A stretch of DNA of 64,000 nucleotides from Halothiobacillus neapolitanus c2 (GCF_000024765.1 NC_013422.1:2189501-2253500); one strand, 5' to 3'. Shown: positions 35,523 through 45,904, counted from the stretch's first letter. The notes: generated by a model from the letters alone, not told the origin. Translations and numbers: made by a program.

Positions 35523-35551
35523 GAGCTAAGCCCTTTACCCTGTGGCCGGAA

Positions 35552-36928
35552 TCAGAAGAAGCCGAAGCGTACGGTGAACAACTGCTCGATATCCCGTACG
35601 TGGCGTTTGTCCGTCAGGAACAGAATGACGTGGTCATCCGCCTCGATCACGCTGTCGTGATGGGCGATCAATACATCTCCTTCACGCAGCAAGGCGCCAA
35701 TGGTCGTACCCGGCGGCAGTTTCAAGGCATCGACACGTCGCCCGACTACCTGAGAGGTGTTGGCATCGCCCCGAGCGATGATTTCAATAGCCTCGGCCGC
35801 ACCGCGCCGCAGGGAATGCACGCTGACCACATCGCCGCGACGCAGACGGGTAATCAGGCTGCCGATGGTGATGTTGTGCGGGGAAAGCGCGATATCGATG
35901 GTGCCCATGTGGATCAGATCCACATACTCACTGCGGTTGACGATGCACATGACCTTGCGCGCACCGAGGCGCTTGGCCAGCATCGCGGCCAGGATGTTGT
36001 CCTCATCGTCGTTGGTCAGCGCGAGGAACACATCCATGTCTTCGATGTTTTCCTCGATCAGCAACTCACTGTCGGTCGCCGATCCGGTCAAAACGATCGT
36101 GCTGTCGAGATCGGCACTCAGTCTGCGCGCCTTTTCCGGGTTGTTGCTGATGAGCTTGACCTGAAAACGCGATTCCAGCGCAGCCGCCAGCCCGCCACCG
36201 ATATTGCCCCCGCCGGCGATCATGATGCGTCGATAAGGTCGATCGAGTCGGCGCATGACACTCATCACCTTCCGGATGTCTTCGGTTCGGGCAAGAAAAA
36301 ACACCTCGTCGTCCGCTTTGATCACGGTCGCGCCATCGGGATGCAGCGGCGTGTCCCGCCGGAAAATTGCAGCCACACGGGCCTCCACATCGGGCAACAG
36401 CGCTGCCAGATAGCGAATCGGCTGCCCGACCAGCGGGCCGTCGGCGTCCGCGCGCATACCGATCAGCCGAAGCTTTCCCTCTGCGAAATCACGCACTTGC
36501 AACGCATCCGGATACTCGATGAGCCGAACGATGTAATCCTTGATCAGACGCTCCGGGCTGATCATGTAATCCACCGGGATCGCGTTGTTGTCGAACAAGG
36601 CCGGGTGATCGAGGAAGTCCGCCTCGCGGATGCGGGCGATTTTGGTCGGCGTGCGGTACAGCACCCATGCGACTTCGCACGCCAGCATGTTGGTGTCATC
36701 GGCACTGGTCACGGCAATAAGCACATCTGCATCCGCCGCGCCCGCTTCTTCCAAAACGCTTGGTTGCGCGCCGTACCCTTGAACGGTTCGGATATCAAGC
36801 CGCTCTTGCAGACGCGACAGTGCCGAGACATCTGTGTCGACGACGGTGACCGAGTTCCGCGTTTCATGCGACAGCACTGTTGCTAGAGATGAGCCGACCT
36901 GCCCTGCGCCCAGGATGATGATTTTCAT
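35552..36928 (-). CDS. trkA: Trk system regulatory subunit TrkA
   Basis: 458 aa cytoplasmic gating protein with two RCK halves. NAD-binding Rossmann motifs are IILGAGQVGSSLAT near residue 3 and IMIAGGGNIGGGLAAAL near 234; RCK-C domains with AEGKLRLIGMRAD and RGDVVSVHSLRRGAAEAIE follow each. It binds TrkH, encoded directly downstream. Intergenic 25 bp to ntrX upstream, hence operonic. Confidence 0.96.
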   Translation of the reverse strand: MKIIILGAGQVGSSLATVLSHETRNSVTVVDTDVSALSRLQERLDIRTVQGYGAQPSVLEEAGAADADVLIAVTSADDTNMLACEVAWVLYRTPTKIARIREADFLDHPALFDNNAIPVDYMISPERLIKDYIVRLIEYPDALQVRDFAEGKLRLIGMRADADGPLVGQPIRYLAALLPDVEARVAAIFRRDTPLHPDGATVIKADDEVFFLARTEDIRKVMSVMRRLDRPYRRIMIAGGGNIGGGLAAALESRFQVKLISNNPEKARRLSADLDSTIVLTGSATDSELLIEENIEDMDVFLALTNDDEDNILAAMLAKRLGARKVMCIVNRSEYVDLIHMGTIDIALSPHNITIGSLITRLRRGDVVSVHSLRRGAAEAIEIIARGDANTSQVVGRRVDALKLPPGTTIGALLREGDVLIAHHDSVIEADDHVILFLTDKRHVRDIEQLFTVRFGFF

Positions 36929-36953
36929 AGATGATCCAGTTTATTCAATGCGT

Positions 36954-38339
36954 TCAACTGCGTTCATTCGCACTGATACCCAATGACTTGAGCTTGCGAT
37001 ACAAATTGGTTCGCTCCATACCGGTCAGCCGGGCCAGCTCGGTCATTGATCCATCGCAACTCTTGAGCTGCGCCAGCAGGTAGCGTCGCTCGAACTCATC
37101 GCGCGCGTCACGCAAGGGTAAATCGAGATTCAAGGAGATCAAGGCCGAGCTGGCCGCATCGTTCGCTTCGTCATTAGAAGGCAAAACGCCCAATGCACGC
37201 TGCACTTCCTGCTCATCAATGGCGTCGCCCGTACCGAGAATCAGCATGCGTTGCACCAGATTCTTCAATTCGCGTACATTGCCCGGCCAGGCATGCGCTT
37301 TGAGCAGGTTGCGCGCACCGATGGTCAACTCGCGCCGGGGCAAGCCTTCGATGCGGTGGGCCGCCTCAAGGTAGTGCGTTAGCAGAACGGGGACATCCTG
37401 TGCGTGATGCCGCAAGGGTTCGATGGGCAGGGGTACGACGGAAAGATGATAGAACAGGTCTTCCCGAAACCGCCCCTGGCGAACTTCCATTTCCAGATCC
37501 TTACGCGTAGCGGCAATCACACGCACATCCACTCGCACCGGTTCCGCACCACCCACCCGGAAGAACGTCTGATTCTCCAGAGCGGAAATCAGTTGCATCT
37601 GGGTCTGTTCGTCCATATCCGCGGCTTCGGCAATGAATAACGTGCCGCCATTGGCCTGTTCAAGCAGTCCGTATCTAATCTTGCCGTCACTTTCCGCGCC
37701 GAACAGCTCGATGGCCGCATTCTGACGACCGCCCATCGCGACGCCACCGGTATCGATGAATGGGAAATGCCGGCGTGGTGAGTGTTGGTGAATAAAGCGC
37801 GCCAGTGCTTGCTTACCCGTGCCCGGCTCACCGGAGATGAGTACCCAGGCATCGTGCCCGGCGACCTTTCGCGCTTGTGATCGAAGAGTGGACATGTACT
37901 CGCTATCCCCGATCAACTCGAACGGATCGGGAACACTGCGCTTGAGTTGCTCGTTTTCGCGGCTCAAACGGTTATTTTCAAGGCCGTGCTCGATGACCAG
38001 CAGCAGTTTGTCGAGTGAAATAGGTTTTTCGATGAAATCGAATGCACCCAGACGCGTCGCTTCAACGGCAGTTTCCACCGTGCCATGACCGGACATCATG
38101 ACCACCGGCCACACCAGTTGGTCCAGTTCCGCCCACTCCCGCAGCAGTGAAATACCATCTTGGCCCGGCATCCAGATATCCAGAAGAATGAGATCCGGAC
38201 GGCGCGCGGCAATCAGGGCACGTGCTTCGTTCGCATCGGCCGCACTGGATACCGTATATCCCTCATCCGCCAACAACTCCGCCAGCAGATTGCGGATTTC
38301 CACTTCATCGTCAACGACCAGAATGTGTCCAATACTCAT
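36954..38339 (-). CDS. ntrX: NtrX-type response regulator with degenerate AAA+ domain
   Basis: 461 aa. Receiver (about 5-120) is intact, with LVVDDE, DIWMPGQDG and the phosphoacceptor near 54. The AAA+ domain keeps Walker A (SGEPGTGKQ near 171) but Walker B reads FIAEAADM instead of a LFLDEI form; the GAFTGA loop is missing (LFGAESDGKIRYGLL) and the arginine-finger stretch is PLRHHAQD rather than PLRERRED. The Fis-type HTH at the C-terminus (GSMTELARLTGMERTNLYRK) is intact. It should bind DNA but not activate sigma54 by ATP hydrolysis. It follows the ntrY gene by 12 bp. Confidence 0.9.
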   Translation of the reverse strand: MSIGHILVVDDEVEIRNLLAELLADEGYTVSSAADANEARALIAARRPDLILLDIWMPGQDGISLLREWAELDQLVWPVVMMSGHGTVETAVEATRLGAFDFIEKPISLDKLLLVIEHGLENNRLSRENEQLKRSVPDPFELIGDSEYMSTLRSQARKVAGHDAWVLISGEPGTGKQALARFIHQHSPRRHFPFIDTGGVAMGGRQNAAIELFGAESDGKIRYGLLEQANGGTLFIAEAADMDEQTQMQLISALENQTFFRVGGAEPVRVDVRVIAATRKDLEMEVRQGRFREDLFYHLSVVPLPIEPLRHHAQDVPVLLTHYLEAAHRIEGLPRRELTIGARNLLKAHAWPGNVRELKNLVQRMLILGTGDAIDEQEVQRALGVLPSNDEANDAASSALISLNLDLPLRDARDEFERRYLLAQLKSCDGSMTELARLTGMERTNLYRKLKSLGISANERS

Positions 38340-38351
38340 GGTATGCCATCG

Positions 38352-40802
38352 TTATCCTGAATGATCTAAATCGGATTCCGCACGGGTGTCATCCATCCGG
38401 CGGAACAAGTCCCTTGGGGCATTATGCCTACTTGTCGAATCAGCGGGAGACGTTTCGGGACGATCTTCCTTCGACCCCGTCAAGACCGATGATTTGGGCG
38501 ATGCCGTCTCCCTGTTCGTATCCATCGGTAGGTCGGGAAGTGCAAAGGGTAACCGAATCACAATGCGCGCGCCTGTTTTCGCAGTGGCCATACCCCGCGC
38601 TGGGATATCACCTTGCAATTCGACAGGTCCATCCTGCACATTGGAAGCCAGCACCATACCGCTATGCTCTTCCACGATTTTCTTCACGATCGCCAAACCC
38701 AGTCCCGATCCCTTGGGTCGTGTCGTGGTGTACGGCTCAAACAGGCGATCAATCATATCTTCCGGGAATCCCGTGCCATTATCGGTCACGGTCAACTCAA
38801 CCAGAACCAAACCGCCTTCCTGATGCAAGCCGGTCGATAGCGTCACCTCGGGCTCATCGGACCCGGGACAGCCTTGCTCGGTCATTGCCTGTTGCGCATT
38901 GCGGATCAGGTTGTGCAACACCTGCCGGATGCGTCCTGCATCGGCACGCACCGGCAGCGGATGCCCGGCGGATCGATGCAGTACGGGGATGTCGCCGCCT
39001 TTGTACAAATCGATAACCTCCGAGACCAACTCATCCAGATCCAGAATTTTTAGGGTGATTTGCGGCGAACGCGCATATTCGGCAAATTCATTCACCATGA
39101 ACTTCATTGCCTCGACCTGATTGATGATGGTTTGGGTCGAGCGATCCAGAATCTGGGCAGGCTCATCGCTGAGATTACCCAACAACCGACGACGCAACCG
39201 CTCCGCCGACAACTGAATGGGCGTAAGCGGGTTCTTGATTTCATGCGCCAACCGACGCGCCACCTCGGACCAGGCCGCATCGCGCTGAGCCTGAATCAAG
39301 GTGGTCACATCTTCAAAAACCAGAACGAAACCACCGGTCACATCATCGGCGGGCAGTGCGGCAACCCGACTCAACAGGATGCGTCGCCCGGCGTCGCCCA
39401 TAATGCGGACTTGAGCCTCAACAGTGGCACCAGCCGGCAATTGACCGGGCTCCAGAAGATGACCGAAAGCAGCACAGATCGGCTCCAGATGGGGATATAT
39501 CTGACAGATCTCGGTCAGAGTGCACCCATCAATATGCTGACTGGTAATGCTTAAAAGTTGTGTGACGACGGAATTGTTTCGTGTAATGCGGCCATCGGGC
39601 GACAGGGTCAACACGCCGGATGAAAGGTGTTGAATCACTGTTTCAAGATAATCGCGCTCCTGGTCCGCCACTTCCTGAAGTTGCTGCATCACCTGATGAG
39701 CGCGGCGCACCCGTGCCGTCATTGTATTGAACGACTGCACCAGTTGACCCAGATCATCACGACGATCCACGGGTAAACGCAGGCTATAGTCACCCTCGGC
39801 CACTGCGCGCGTACCGGCCGCCAGTTCACGGATCGGCGCCAACAACCTCCGCGCAGCGATAAAGGCAAGCCATACCGCAGTCAAAAGGGACAACAGCAGC
39901 GCCAAGGTAAGCGCAAAGGTAAAGGTCTTTTTCAGTGATTTGTGCAGAAAAATCAACGAGCGGTATTCATTGAAGGCAGCCTGCACGCTACTCGAAAGCT
40001 GGTTTGCTCGAGGCGAAATGGAATACAGCGCCTGCAGGACTTCACTACTGCCATCACCGGTCAGCCCTGCGGTCAGCGGGACAACAACCCGGATGCGCAT
40101 GGAGTCTCCGCCCCCAGGATCAAGACCGATGAAGTCCTTCCCTGCGCGCGCATGGCTCAGTGCCGTTTCGTCCGGACGGGAAGGCACGATCGCCTGCAAA
40201 TCATCGGAAGCGGATGCCACAATCAGGTTCCGTGAACCGAAAATCGTCATCTCGTGGGCACCGGTATTGCGGCGCACCGCATTCAAATCCAGTGCAACCA
40301 GATCACCCGATACGCCTTTAAGTTGCTTGGCTGCGCGCATGGTTTCATTCATGGCCGTGCGCATCTGTCCATCAAACGCCAATTGCGACAACGAAAGCGC
40401 ATCCGACATCGCCTGCTCGACCTGCACGTCGAACCAGGAATCGATCCCGCGTTGGATGAACGACACGGAGAAATAAAACACGATAAGCACGGGGATCGAA
40501 GTCAGACCGACAAACGTGAGCACCAATCGCGCCGTCAGCCGAGCACCGGGCGCACCGCGCCGATAATGGCTGACCAACCGGATGATATGCCCGAGCACCA
40601 CCGCCGCCAGGAACAAAATCCCCAGCGCAGACAGTCCCAACAGGGAAAGATAGAGATGCTCCGGTTGGTTTGCCCGCTGAAGTGATTCTGAAATCAGATA
40701 CATCAGAATCAACAGCAGCACGACGACCATCATGCTGATCGGTGGGATCAGTCGGCGAATCCAACGCGTGTAGATCTGGCCCCAGCTGCCGACGAATTTC
40801 AC
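38352..40802 (-). CDS. ntrY: NtrY-type membrane histidine kinase
   Basis: 816 aa from GTG 40802, which overlaps the DUF4390 stop (GTGA) and follows AGAGGAGA; ATG starts further upstream lie inside that gene. Three N-terminal membrane segments (about 22-40, 52-77, 92-115), a periplasmic part, a fourth segment near 300-320, HAMP (about 322-377), PAS (about 388-492), HisKA with the phospho-His in RRLAHEIKNPLTPIQLSAERL near 520, HATPase with IRNAQQAM and GSGLGLAIVKKI. It is the likely partner of NtrX; in other bacteria NtrYX links nitrogen, redox or respiratory signals. Confidence 0.93.
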   Translation of the reverse strand: MKFVGSWGQIYTRWIRRLIPPISMMVVVLLLILMYLISESLQRANQPEHLYLSLLGLSALGILFLAAVVLGHIIRLVSHYRRGAPGARLTARLVLTFVGLTSIPVLIVFYFSVSFIQRGIDSWFDVQVEQAMSDALSLSQLAFDGQMRTAMNETMRAAKQLKGVSGDLVALDLNAVRRNTGAHEMTIFGSRNLIVASASDDLQAIVPSRPDETALSHARAGKDFIGLDPGGGDSMRIRVVVPLTAGLTGDGSSEVLQALYSISPRANQLSSSVQAAFNEYRSLIFLHKSLKKTFTFALTLALLLSLLTAVWLAFIAARRLLAPIRELAAGTRAVAEGDYSLRLPVDRRDDLGQLVQSFNTMTARVRRAHQVMQQLQEVADQERDYLETVIQHLSSGVLTLSPDGRITRNNSVVTQLLSITSQHIDGCTLTEICQIYPHLEPICAAFGHLLEPGQLPAGATVEAQVRIMGDAGRRILLSRVAALPADDVTGGFVLVFEDVTTLIQAQRDAAWSEVARRLAHEIKNPLTPIQLSAERLRRRLLGNLSDEPAQILDRSTQTIINQVEAMKFMVNEFAEYARSPQITLKILDLDELVSEVIDLYKGGDIPVLHRSAGHPLPVRADAGRIRQVLHNLIRNAQQAMTEQGCPGSDEPEVTLSTGLHQEGGLVLVELTVTDNGTGFPEDMIDRLFEPYTTTRPKGSGLGLAIVKKIVEEHSGMVLASNVQDGPVELQGDIPARGMATAKTGARIVIRLPFALPDLPMDTNRETASPKSSVLTGSKEDRPETSPADSTSRHNAPRDLFRRMDDTRAESDLDHSG

Positions 40803-41443
40803 AAATCGTCTCCTCTGTCTGCCGCCCCAACTGTTGGCACCGTCCATGAGAACCAAGCGCTATTCAGTGACCAGCGGGAATCGAACAATGCCGGGAACCG
40901 CAAGGGCAACGGCAATTTGTTGACGTCCAGCACCATTCGAACGCGCCCGACCAAGGGGCCGCGCCCTTCAAGATGCTTGGCAGTGGTCACTGGCCACGCC
41001 CTGATCCGTTCAAGAGAGTGCAGCGCACCATCCAGCGTGCTGAAACTCCGCGCCTCATGTTCAAGGGTATCGGTCAAAAGCCAGGTTTTCGACAGCGCGT
41101 GGAATTCCAGACGATAACGCCGCTGATCCGAAGCGATCTCATTTGGTAACCACCAGTCACGCGGCGATTCAATGACGGAAATCATCGACAGGTTGATCGG
41201 GATGGCATTGCGCATGGCATCAACCATCTCCTTGTCGAGCACGAGCTTGATGTCGACATCGAGATAGACGACGCCTTCTCGAATCTCCGCGTGAGCCCGC
41301 TGAATGTTGGCGCTGGACGCATGTGCCTGAGCACAGAGCAACACGAGCGCAAGGAGCAGAAAAACCGACAGCGCCGATGCAGCAGCGCGGCTGCGATCGG
41401 CCGCCTGATCAGTTTTTTTCCAGCACAGCATAAAAGAACCCAT
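40799..41443 (-). CDS. DUF4390 protein
   Basis: 214 aa from ATG 41443 (MGSFMLCWKK), preceded by AGAAGGG; the frame is open far upstream inside rsmB but is not coding there. A signal peptide or anchor covers about 24-44 (ALSVFLLLALVLLCAQAHA). The body has VYLDVDIKLVLDKEMVDAMRNAIP, RYRLEFHALSKTWLL and WSLNSAWFSWTVP, which I take as DUF4390, found between rsmB and ntrY in many gamma- and betaproteobacteria. Function unknown; periplasmic, perhaps a sensory accessory of NtrY by context. It overlaps rsmB by 35 bp and ntrY by 4. Confidence 0.82.
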   Translation of the reverse strand: MGSFMLCWKKTDQAADRSRAAASALSVFLLLALVLLCAQAHASSANIQRAHAEIREGVVYLDVDIKLVLDKEMVDAMRNAIPINLSMISVIESPRDWWLPNEIASDQRRYRLEFHALSKTWLLTDTLEHEARSFSTLDGALHSLERIRAWPVTTAKHLEGRGPLVGRVRMVLDVNKLPLPLRFPALFDSRWSLNSAWFSWTVPTVGAADRGDDL

Positions 41444-42893
41444 CGTGCCCTTCTGAAACAGGGAAAACCTGTTGCCCCAGAAACTGCCCGTCAATCTGTC
41501 GCGGCTCGCCCCAATCAACCGACAGGGGCAGCGCACGCGCATCACCATGCCGTCGCAAGAACGCGGCAACCTGCGCCGAGTTTTCCCGATCCAGGATGGA
41601 ACAGGTGGCATAAACCATTCGACCACCCGGTTTCAGCAGCGACCAGAGCGCATCAAGAATCACCGCTTGACGCTCGACCAGAACGGGCAAATCTTCCGGT
41701 CGGCGCAAACGCTTGATGTCGGGGTGACGCCGGATCACCCCCGTTGCCGAGCAAGGCACATCGGCAAGGATGCGATCGAACGGCTGACCATCCCACCAGT
41801 CTTGCGGCGCACCCGCATCGCCGACAATCAAGCGGGCGAAGACCTGCCCACGCTCCAGATTTTCCTGCACCCGCGCCATGCGCGTGGTATCGATATCCAC
41901 TGCCGTCACATTGGATTCGGGCTGGTGCTGCAACATAGCGAGCGTCTTGCCGCCAGGCGCGCTGCATGCATCAAGTACGTGCTGCCCCGGAGCCAGATCA
42001 AGCAGGTCGACAACCCACTGGGCGGCCTCATCCTGAACCGACACTTGCCCCTCGGCAAAACCGGGCAGGCGGTCGACATCCATGGGATGAACCAGATTGA
42101 GCCCGCGCGTCGAAAAGGCCGTGGGATTGGCCTCAATCTCAATCGAGCTCAGTTGCTCGCCATACGCCGCCCGATCACCTGCCACACGCAAGGTCATGGG
42201 CGGATGCGTCGCCAGCGCAGAGCCAAGGGCAGAAGCACGCGCCTCACCCCAATCGACGGTCAACGCGTCGAACAGCCATTGCGGCAGGCGCGCACCAGCA
42301 GCAGAAGGGGCCTGCGCGAAGGGATCAACACCTTCTTCGATTTGACGCACTGCCCGTCTCAATACCGCATTGAGCAAACCGGTCGCCCAAGGGTGCCCGA
42401 GCTCCCTTGCGGCTTGCACAGCGGAATTGACGGACCGCGATGCCTCTCGGCGTGCGCCGCGAATGCGTTCTAGCCCAACCAGAAGCAACAACGCGATAAT
42501 GGCGGATTTGGCAGGGATGGGGCGCTCAAGCAAGCTGTCTCGCCAAAACACAAGCGCTTCATAATGCCGAAGCACTTCGTATCCCATTGCCTGCACCAAA
42601 CCGCGATGAACGGGTTGTGCCTGAGACAACACCCGACCCAAAGCGGCATCGAGCGATACACCCTGACCAACGACAGACAGCAAAAGCTGCGCTGTCAACG
42701 CCTCAGGAGACAAACGCGGCAATGTACGCGGATCAATTCGAGCCGGACGATCCGGATCAAACTTTGTAGCCGATCGCTGATGCGACCTGTGTGACAATTT
42801 TGCCGATGCATCCTTTGGCACATGGCCTTTCGGTGCAGATGAAGAGGATCGATCTTGATGCCGATTCCGGGCGGTTTTGTACGGATCAGTCAA
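41409..42893 (-). CDS. rsmB: 16S rRNA m5C967 methyltransferase RsmB
   Basis: 494 aa from TTG 42893, whose frame overlaps the fmt stop (TTGACTGA); a GTG at 42953 would lengthen it inside fmt. It begins with a basic, low-complexity tail of about 60 residues absent from E. coli RsmB (429 aa). Then a NusB-like RNA-binding domain (about 70-215), and the methyltransferase: DACSAPGGKTLAML near 310, VTAVDID, and the two catalytic cysteines, in ADVPCSATGVIRRHPD near 375 and VYATCSILDRENS near 430. Start position is the least certain point. Confidence 0.92.
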   Translation of the reverse strand: MTDPYKTARNRHQDRSSSSAPKGHVPKDASAKLSHRSHQRSATKFDPDRPARIDPRTLPRLSPEALTAQLLLSVVGQGVSLDAALGRVLSQAQPVHRGLVQAMGYEVLRHYEALVFWRDSLLERPIPAKSAIIALLLLVGLERIRGARREASRSVNSAVQAARELGHPWATGLLNAVLRRAVRQIEEGVDPFAQAPSAAGARLPQWLFDALTVDWGEARASALGSALATHPPMTLRVAGDRAAYGEQLSSIEIEANPTAFSTRGLNLVHPMDVDRLPGFAEGQVSVQDEAAQWVVDLLDLAPGQHVLDACSAPGGKTLAMLQHQPESNVTAVDIDTTRMARVQENLERGQVFARLIVGDAGAPQDWWDGQPFDRILADVPCSATGVIRRHPDIKRLRRPEDLPVLVERQAVILDALWSLLKPGGRMVYATCSILDRENSAQVAAFLRRHGDARALPLSVDWGEPRQIDGQFLGQQVFPVSEGHDGFFYAVLEKN

Positions 42894-43821
42894 AACAGGC
42901 ACCCAGCAGTTGATGGTTACGCGCGAAATCAGCAGCAGAAATCCGCTTTCCACCCGCCTGCTGACAGGCTAGAACCCGCAATCCCCCCGCGACGGTCGAA
43001 ACAACAAACCCCGAGGCATCAACCGTTACCACCGTACCGGGTTGGGCTTGCGGGCTGCTCGGTTCAACTTCTGCGGACCAGATTCGCAATGGGGCAGACT
43101 TAAACTCGGTATACGCAACCGGCCAAGGATCGAACGCGCGAACGCGGCGTGCCAGCAGGTCGGCCGGCTCGCGCCAGTCGAGTCGGCCTTCGGCTTTGTT
43201 CAATTTCGCCGCATAGCAGGCTTGGGTATCGTCCTGCGGCTCGGGCGTGATTGAACCCGCGACGATACCGGGCAACGCGGCCATCAAAGCCTGCGCGCCC
43301 AATTCAGCCAATCGATCATGCAGCGTGGCCGCTGTATCGGTTGGCCGAATGGCCAGCTCGACCTTGTGCAACATATCGCCGGTATCCAGGCCCTGGGCCA
43401 TCTGCATGATCGTGATGCCAGTAACCGGATCACCCGCCTCGATGGCGCGCGCAATAGGGGCCGCGCCACGCCAGCGCGGCAACAACGAGGCGTGAATATT
43501 GATTGCGCCTAGTCGCGGTGTCTTAAGAACGGGTACCGGGAGAATAAGGCCATAGGCGGCAACAACCATGAGGTCGGGTCGGTAACCGGCCAGCGCGGTC
43601 TGTGCCGATTCATCACGCAAAGTAAGCGGCTGTTCAACGGGAATTCCGAGGGCCAGCGCGGCTTCTTTCACTGGCGACGGCGTTAATTTCTGCCCACGAC
43701 CAGAAGGGCGGTCGGGCTGCGTGTACACCGCCACCAATTCGACTGAATCATCCGCAGCCAAGGCCTGGAGAGCGGGCACGGCAAAGAAGGGCGTGCCCGC
43801 GTAGATGATGCGCACCGTCAT
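42886..43821 (-). CDS. fmt: Methionyl-tRNA formyltransferase
   Basis: 311 aa (E. coli 315). Motifs: [16 protein letters not shown] near residue 5, the formyl-donor and catalytic segment [18 protein letters not shown] near 105, [13 protein letters not shown] near 140, and the C-terminal tRNA-binding domain (about 205-305) with WSAEVEP and VDASGFVV. Start overlaps the def stop by 4 bp, the standard def-fmt coupling. Confidence 0.97.
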   Translation of the reverse strand: MTVRIIYAGTPFFAVPALQALAADDSVELVAVYTQPDRPSGRGQKLTPSPVKEAALALGIPVEQPLTLRDESAQTALAGYRPDLMVVAAYGLILPVPVLKTPRLGAINIHASLLPRWRGAAPIARAIEAGDPVTGITIMQMAQGLDTGDMLHKVELAIRPTDTAATLHDRLAELGAQALMAALPGIVAGSITPEPQDDTQACYAAKLNKAEGRLDWREPADLLARRVRAFDPWPVAYTEFKSAPLRIWSAEVEPSSPQAQPGTVVTVDASGFVVSTVAGGLRVLACQQAGGKRISAADFARNHQLLGACFD

Positions 43822-44333
43822 GCTGATTCCTTCTGACGCAACGCCTTTTCGAGTTTTTTGCGGATGCGCTGGCGCTTGAGCGGCGAGAGATAATCGATAA
43901 AAAGGCGCCCATCGAGATGATCTATTTCATGCTGAATGCAGATGGCCAGCAAACCGCCGGCTTCACGTTCAAAACTCTCTCCGAAGGCATTCTGAGCGCG
44001 CACACGAACGGCTTCGGCACGCATCACTTTATCAGTGACACCGGGGATCGAAAGACAACCCTCTTCCGATTCGACCGAGCCACTGCGATCAAGGATCACA
44101 GGGTTGATGAACACCAATGGCTCCGGAGCACATCCGTCCTCGGCACAGTCCGCCACAAACATTCGTTCATGCACGTCGATTTGCGTCGCGGCCAACCCGA
44201 CGCCGCGAGCGTCATACATGGTTTCCAGCATCTGCTCACTTAGGCGCTGCACGCGCGCATCAAACTGCTTCACTTCGGCAGCCACCCGGCGCAACCGCTC
44301 ATCGGGGAAAAGCAACACTTCAAGTAACGACAT
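43818..44333 (-). CDS. def: Peptide deformylase
   Basis: 171 aa. Removes formyl from nascent proteins; metal-dependent. All three motifs are present: [10 protein letters not shown] near residue 45, [10 protein letters not shown] near 88 with the metal-binding Cys, and [20 protein letters not shown] near 132 with the HExxH pair. First gene of the minus-strand operon running to 33.1 kb; its promoter must lie in the 44334-44692 gap. Confidence 0.97.
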   Translation of the reverse strand: MSLLEVLLFPDERLRRVAAEVKQFDARVQRLSEQMLETMYDARGVGLAATQIDVHERMFVADCAEDGCAPEPLVFINPVILDRSGSVESEEGCLSIPGVTDKVMRAEAVRVRAQNAFGESFEREAGGLLAICIQHEIDHLDGRLFIDYLSPLKRQRIRKKLEKALRQKESA

Positions 44334-44566
44334 ATCAACCCAAACTCACTAAATGGATACATTGGAATAAATTTCGGAGGAATCGTGCATCCATTCCTAC
44401 ACAGGACAACGGCTCCGAAAAACAACACCAAACACCTGCGCATCATCGCAGAAAAACACTTCAGACCGCCTATTTTGCAACTCAATCGCACGTACCTGTG
44501 GACGCGGCGCTCAAATTCTTTTACAAATAAGCATATTTACCGCAACATTGTACGCGAGCCCAAGCT

Positions 44567-44594
44567 TTGCACCTAGGCCACGTACCTAGATAAT
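44567..44594 (+). promoter_or_regulatory. Putative sigma70 promoter for lysM-dprA
   Basis: TTGCAC (44567-44572), 16-bp spacer, GATAAT (44589-44594), about 100 bp before the lipoprotein start. The rest of the 359-bp gap between def and this gene holds no recognisable ORF or repeat. Confidence 0.4.
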
Positions 44595-44692
44595 GTACTC
44601 GGGCGGTGCGTTACGAACCCATAAGTACTCTGGGTTCGGCCACTGACCCAAATGTTGCCCCGTTTTCGGCTGAAAACCCAAGGATGTTGCCC

Positions 44693-45874
44693 ATGAGATC
44701 GTCAAAAGGATTACCGGTTCTACTCTCGTTTTCCCTCATTACCACCGCGTTGCTGTCCGGCTGTGCTTCCGAGCGTCCGCCCGTCAATATCGTCAACCAG
44801 CCCGCGCCGGATGGACTGCCGCTTGGCGCCACGCGCGGCCCGGTCAAAGGCACGCTGACTCCGGAAGAAACCAAGGCACAGTTCATTTCGCTCAAGGCCA
44901 ATGAATACACCGTCAAGAAGGGTGACACACTCTGGTCGATCGCCAACCACTTTCTGAAAGACCCGTATTACTGGCCTGAAATCTGGTACGACAATCCCGA
45001 AATCAAAAACCCGCACAAAATTTACCCCGGCGACAAGATCGGCATCATGTACATCGGCGGCAAACCACGCTTGGGCATCGCCATGCGCCCCCATATTCGC
45101 TACGAGACCCTGCCGCCCGCAATATCAGCCATCCCGCTGGAAGATTTAAAGCCGTTCTTGTCGTATGACCAGATCATGTCGGAAAAACAATTAGAATCGG
45201 CACCTTATGTTCTAGCAAATCGCAATCAAACGACGACGACCAGCTTCGGTGATGTCGTCTATGCACGCCCGGCCCTGACGGAGAACTCGAATACGTTCTC
45301 CATTCTCGGCAAGGGCAAACCGCTGGTTGATCCAGTGACGGGCGACTTCTTGGGCTATCGCGCCATCTACAAAGGCCAGGCTGAGGTGATGCATCGCGGT
45401 GACCCGACCACGTTGCGCATCACCAAAAGCGCCCGCGAGATTATGGATGGCGACCGCGTATTGCCGGTTATCAGCGAGCCGTTCAATAAGGATGTGACGC
45501 CCAGTATCCCGGCGGTTCCAATTGATGCGGTTGTGATCGACATCCCCGATGCCATCACGCAAGTGGCCACTTATCAGGTCGTGATTATCAACGCCGGCAG
45601 CAACAACGGTCTGGTTCCTGGCGATATGCTGCGCATCAGCAAGCCTGGCCAAATTGTAAGTGACAAGTACACAACCAACCCCAAAGAGCTGGCAAAAAAC
45701 GCCGAGCCTGAAGGCTTTGAAATTCCATCGCCACCCAGAGTCAAGTTGCCCGACTTCCCAATCGGCACCGCCATGGTCTTCCGTGTGTATGATCGTGCCG
45801 CCTTGGCCCTTGTGGTACAGACCAAGCGGCCTGTGCGCATTGGCGATTTGCTGCAAACCCCAACGGCCGATTGA
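44693..45874 (+). CDS. LysM-domain lipoprotein
   Basis: 393 aa from ATG 44693, which has AAGGA eight bases upstream; ATG 44684 is possible. A signal sequence with lipobox LLSGC is near residues 15-19. A LysM domain, YTVKKGDTLWSIANHFLKDPYYWPEIW through YPGDKIGI, spans about 72-122. The remainder (AYKGQAEV-type beta segments, VVIINAGSNNGLVPGDMLRI near 300) is the conserved tail of the LysM proteins found next to dprA in gammaproteobacteria. Expected to bind peptidoglycan beneath the outer membrane. dprA follows 30 bp later. Confidence 0.9.
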   Translation: MRSSKGLPVLLSFSLITTALLSGCASERPPVNIVNQPAPDGLPLGATRGPVKGTLTPEETKAQFISLKANEYTVKKGDTLWSIANHFLKDPYYWPEIWYDNPEIKNPHKIYPGDKIGIMYIGGKPRLGIAMRPHIRYETLPPAISAIPLEDLKPFLSYDQIMSEKQLESAPYVLANRNQTTTTSFGDVVYARPALTENSNTFSILGKGKPLVDPVTGDFLGYRAIYKGQAEVMHRGDPTTLRITKSAREIMDGDRVLPVISEPFNKDVTPSIPAVPIDAVVIDIPDAITQVATYQVVIINAGSNNGLVPGDMLRISKPGQIVSDKYTTNPKELAKNAEPEGFEIPSPPRVKLPDFPIGTAMVFRVYDRAALALVVQTKRPVRIGDLLQTPTAD

Positions 45875-45904
45875 GGCGCCCAGCCTCAGGGCCGTGTCCT
45901 TTCT

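Noticed and set aside
40803-40856. ATG starts for ntrY upstream of 40802
   Set aside because: They lie inside the DUF4390 gene without a ribosome-binding site, whereas GTG 40802 has AGAGGAGA and overlaps the preceding stop.
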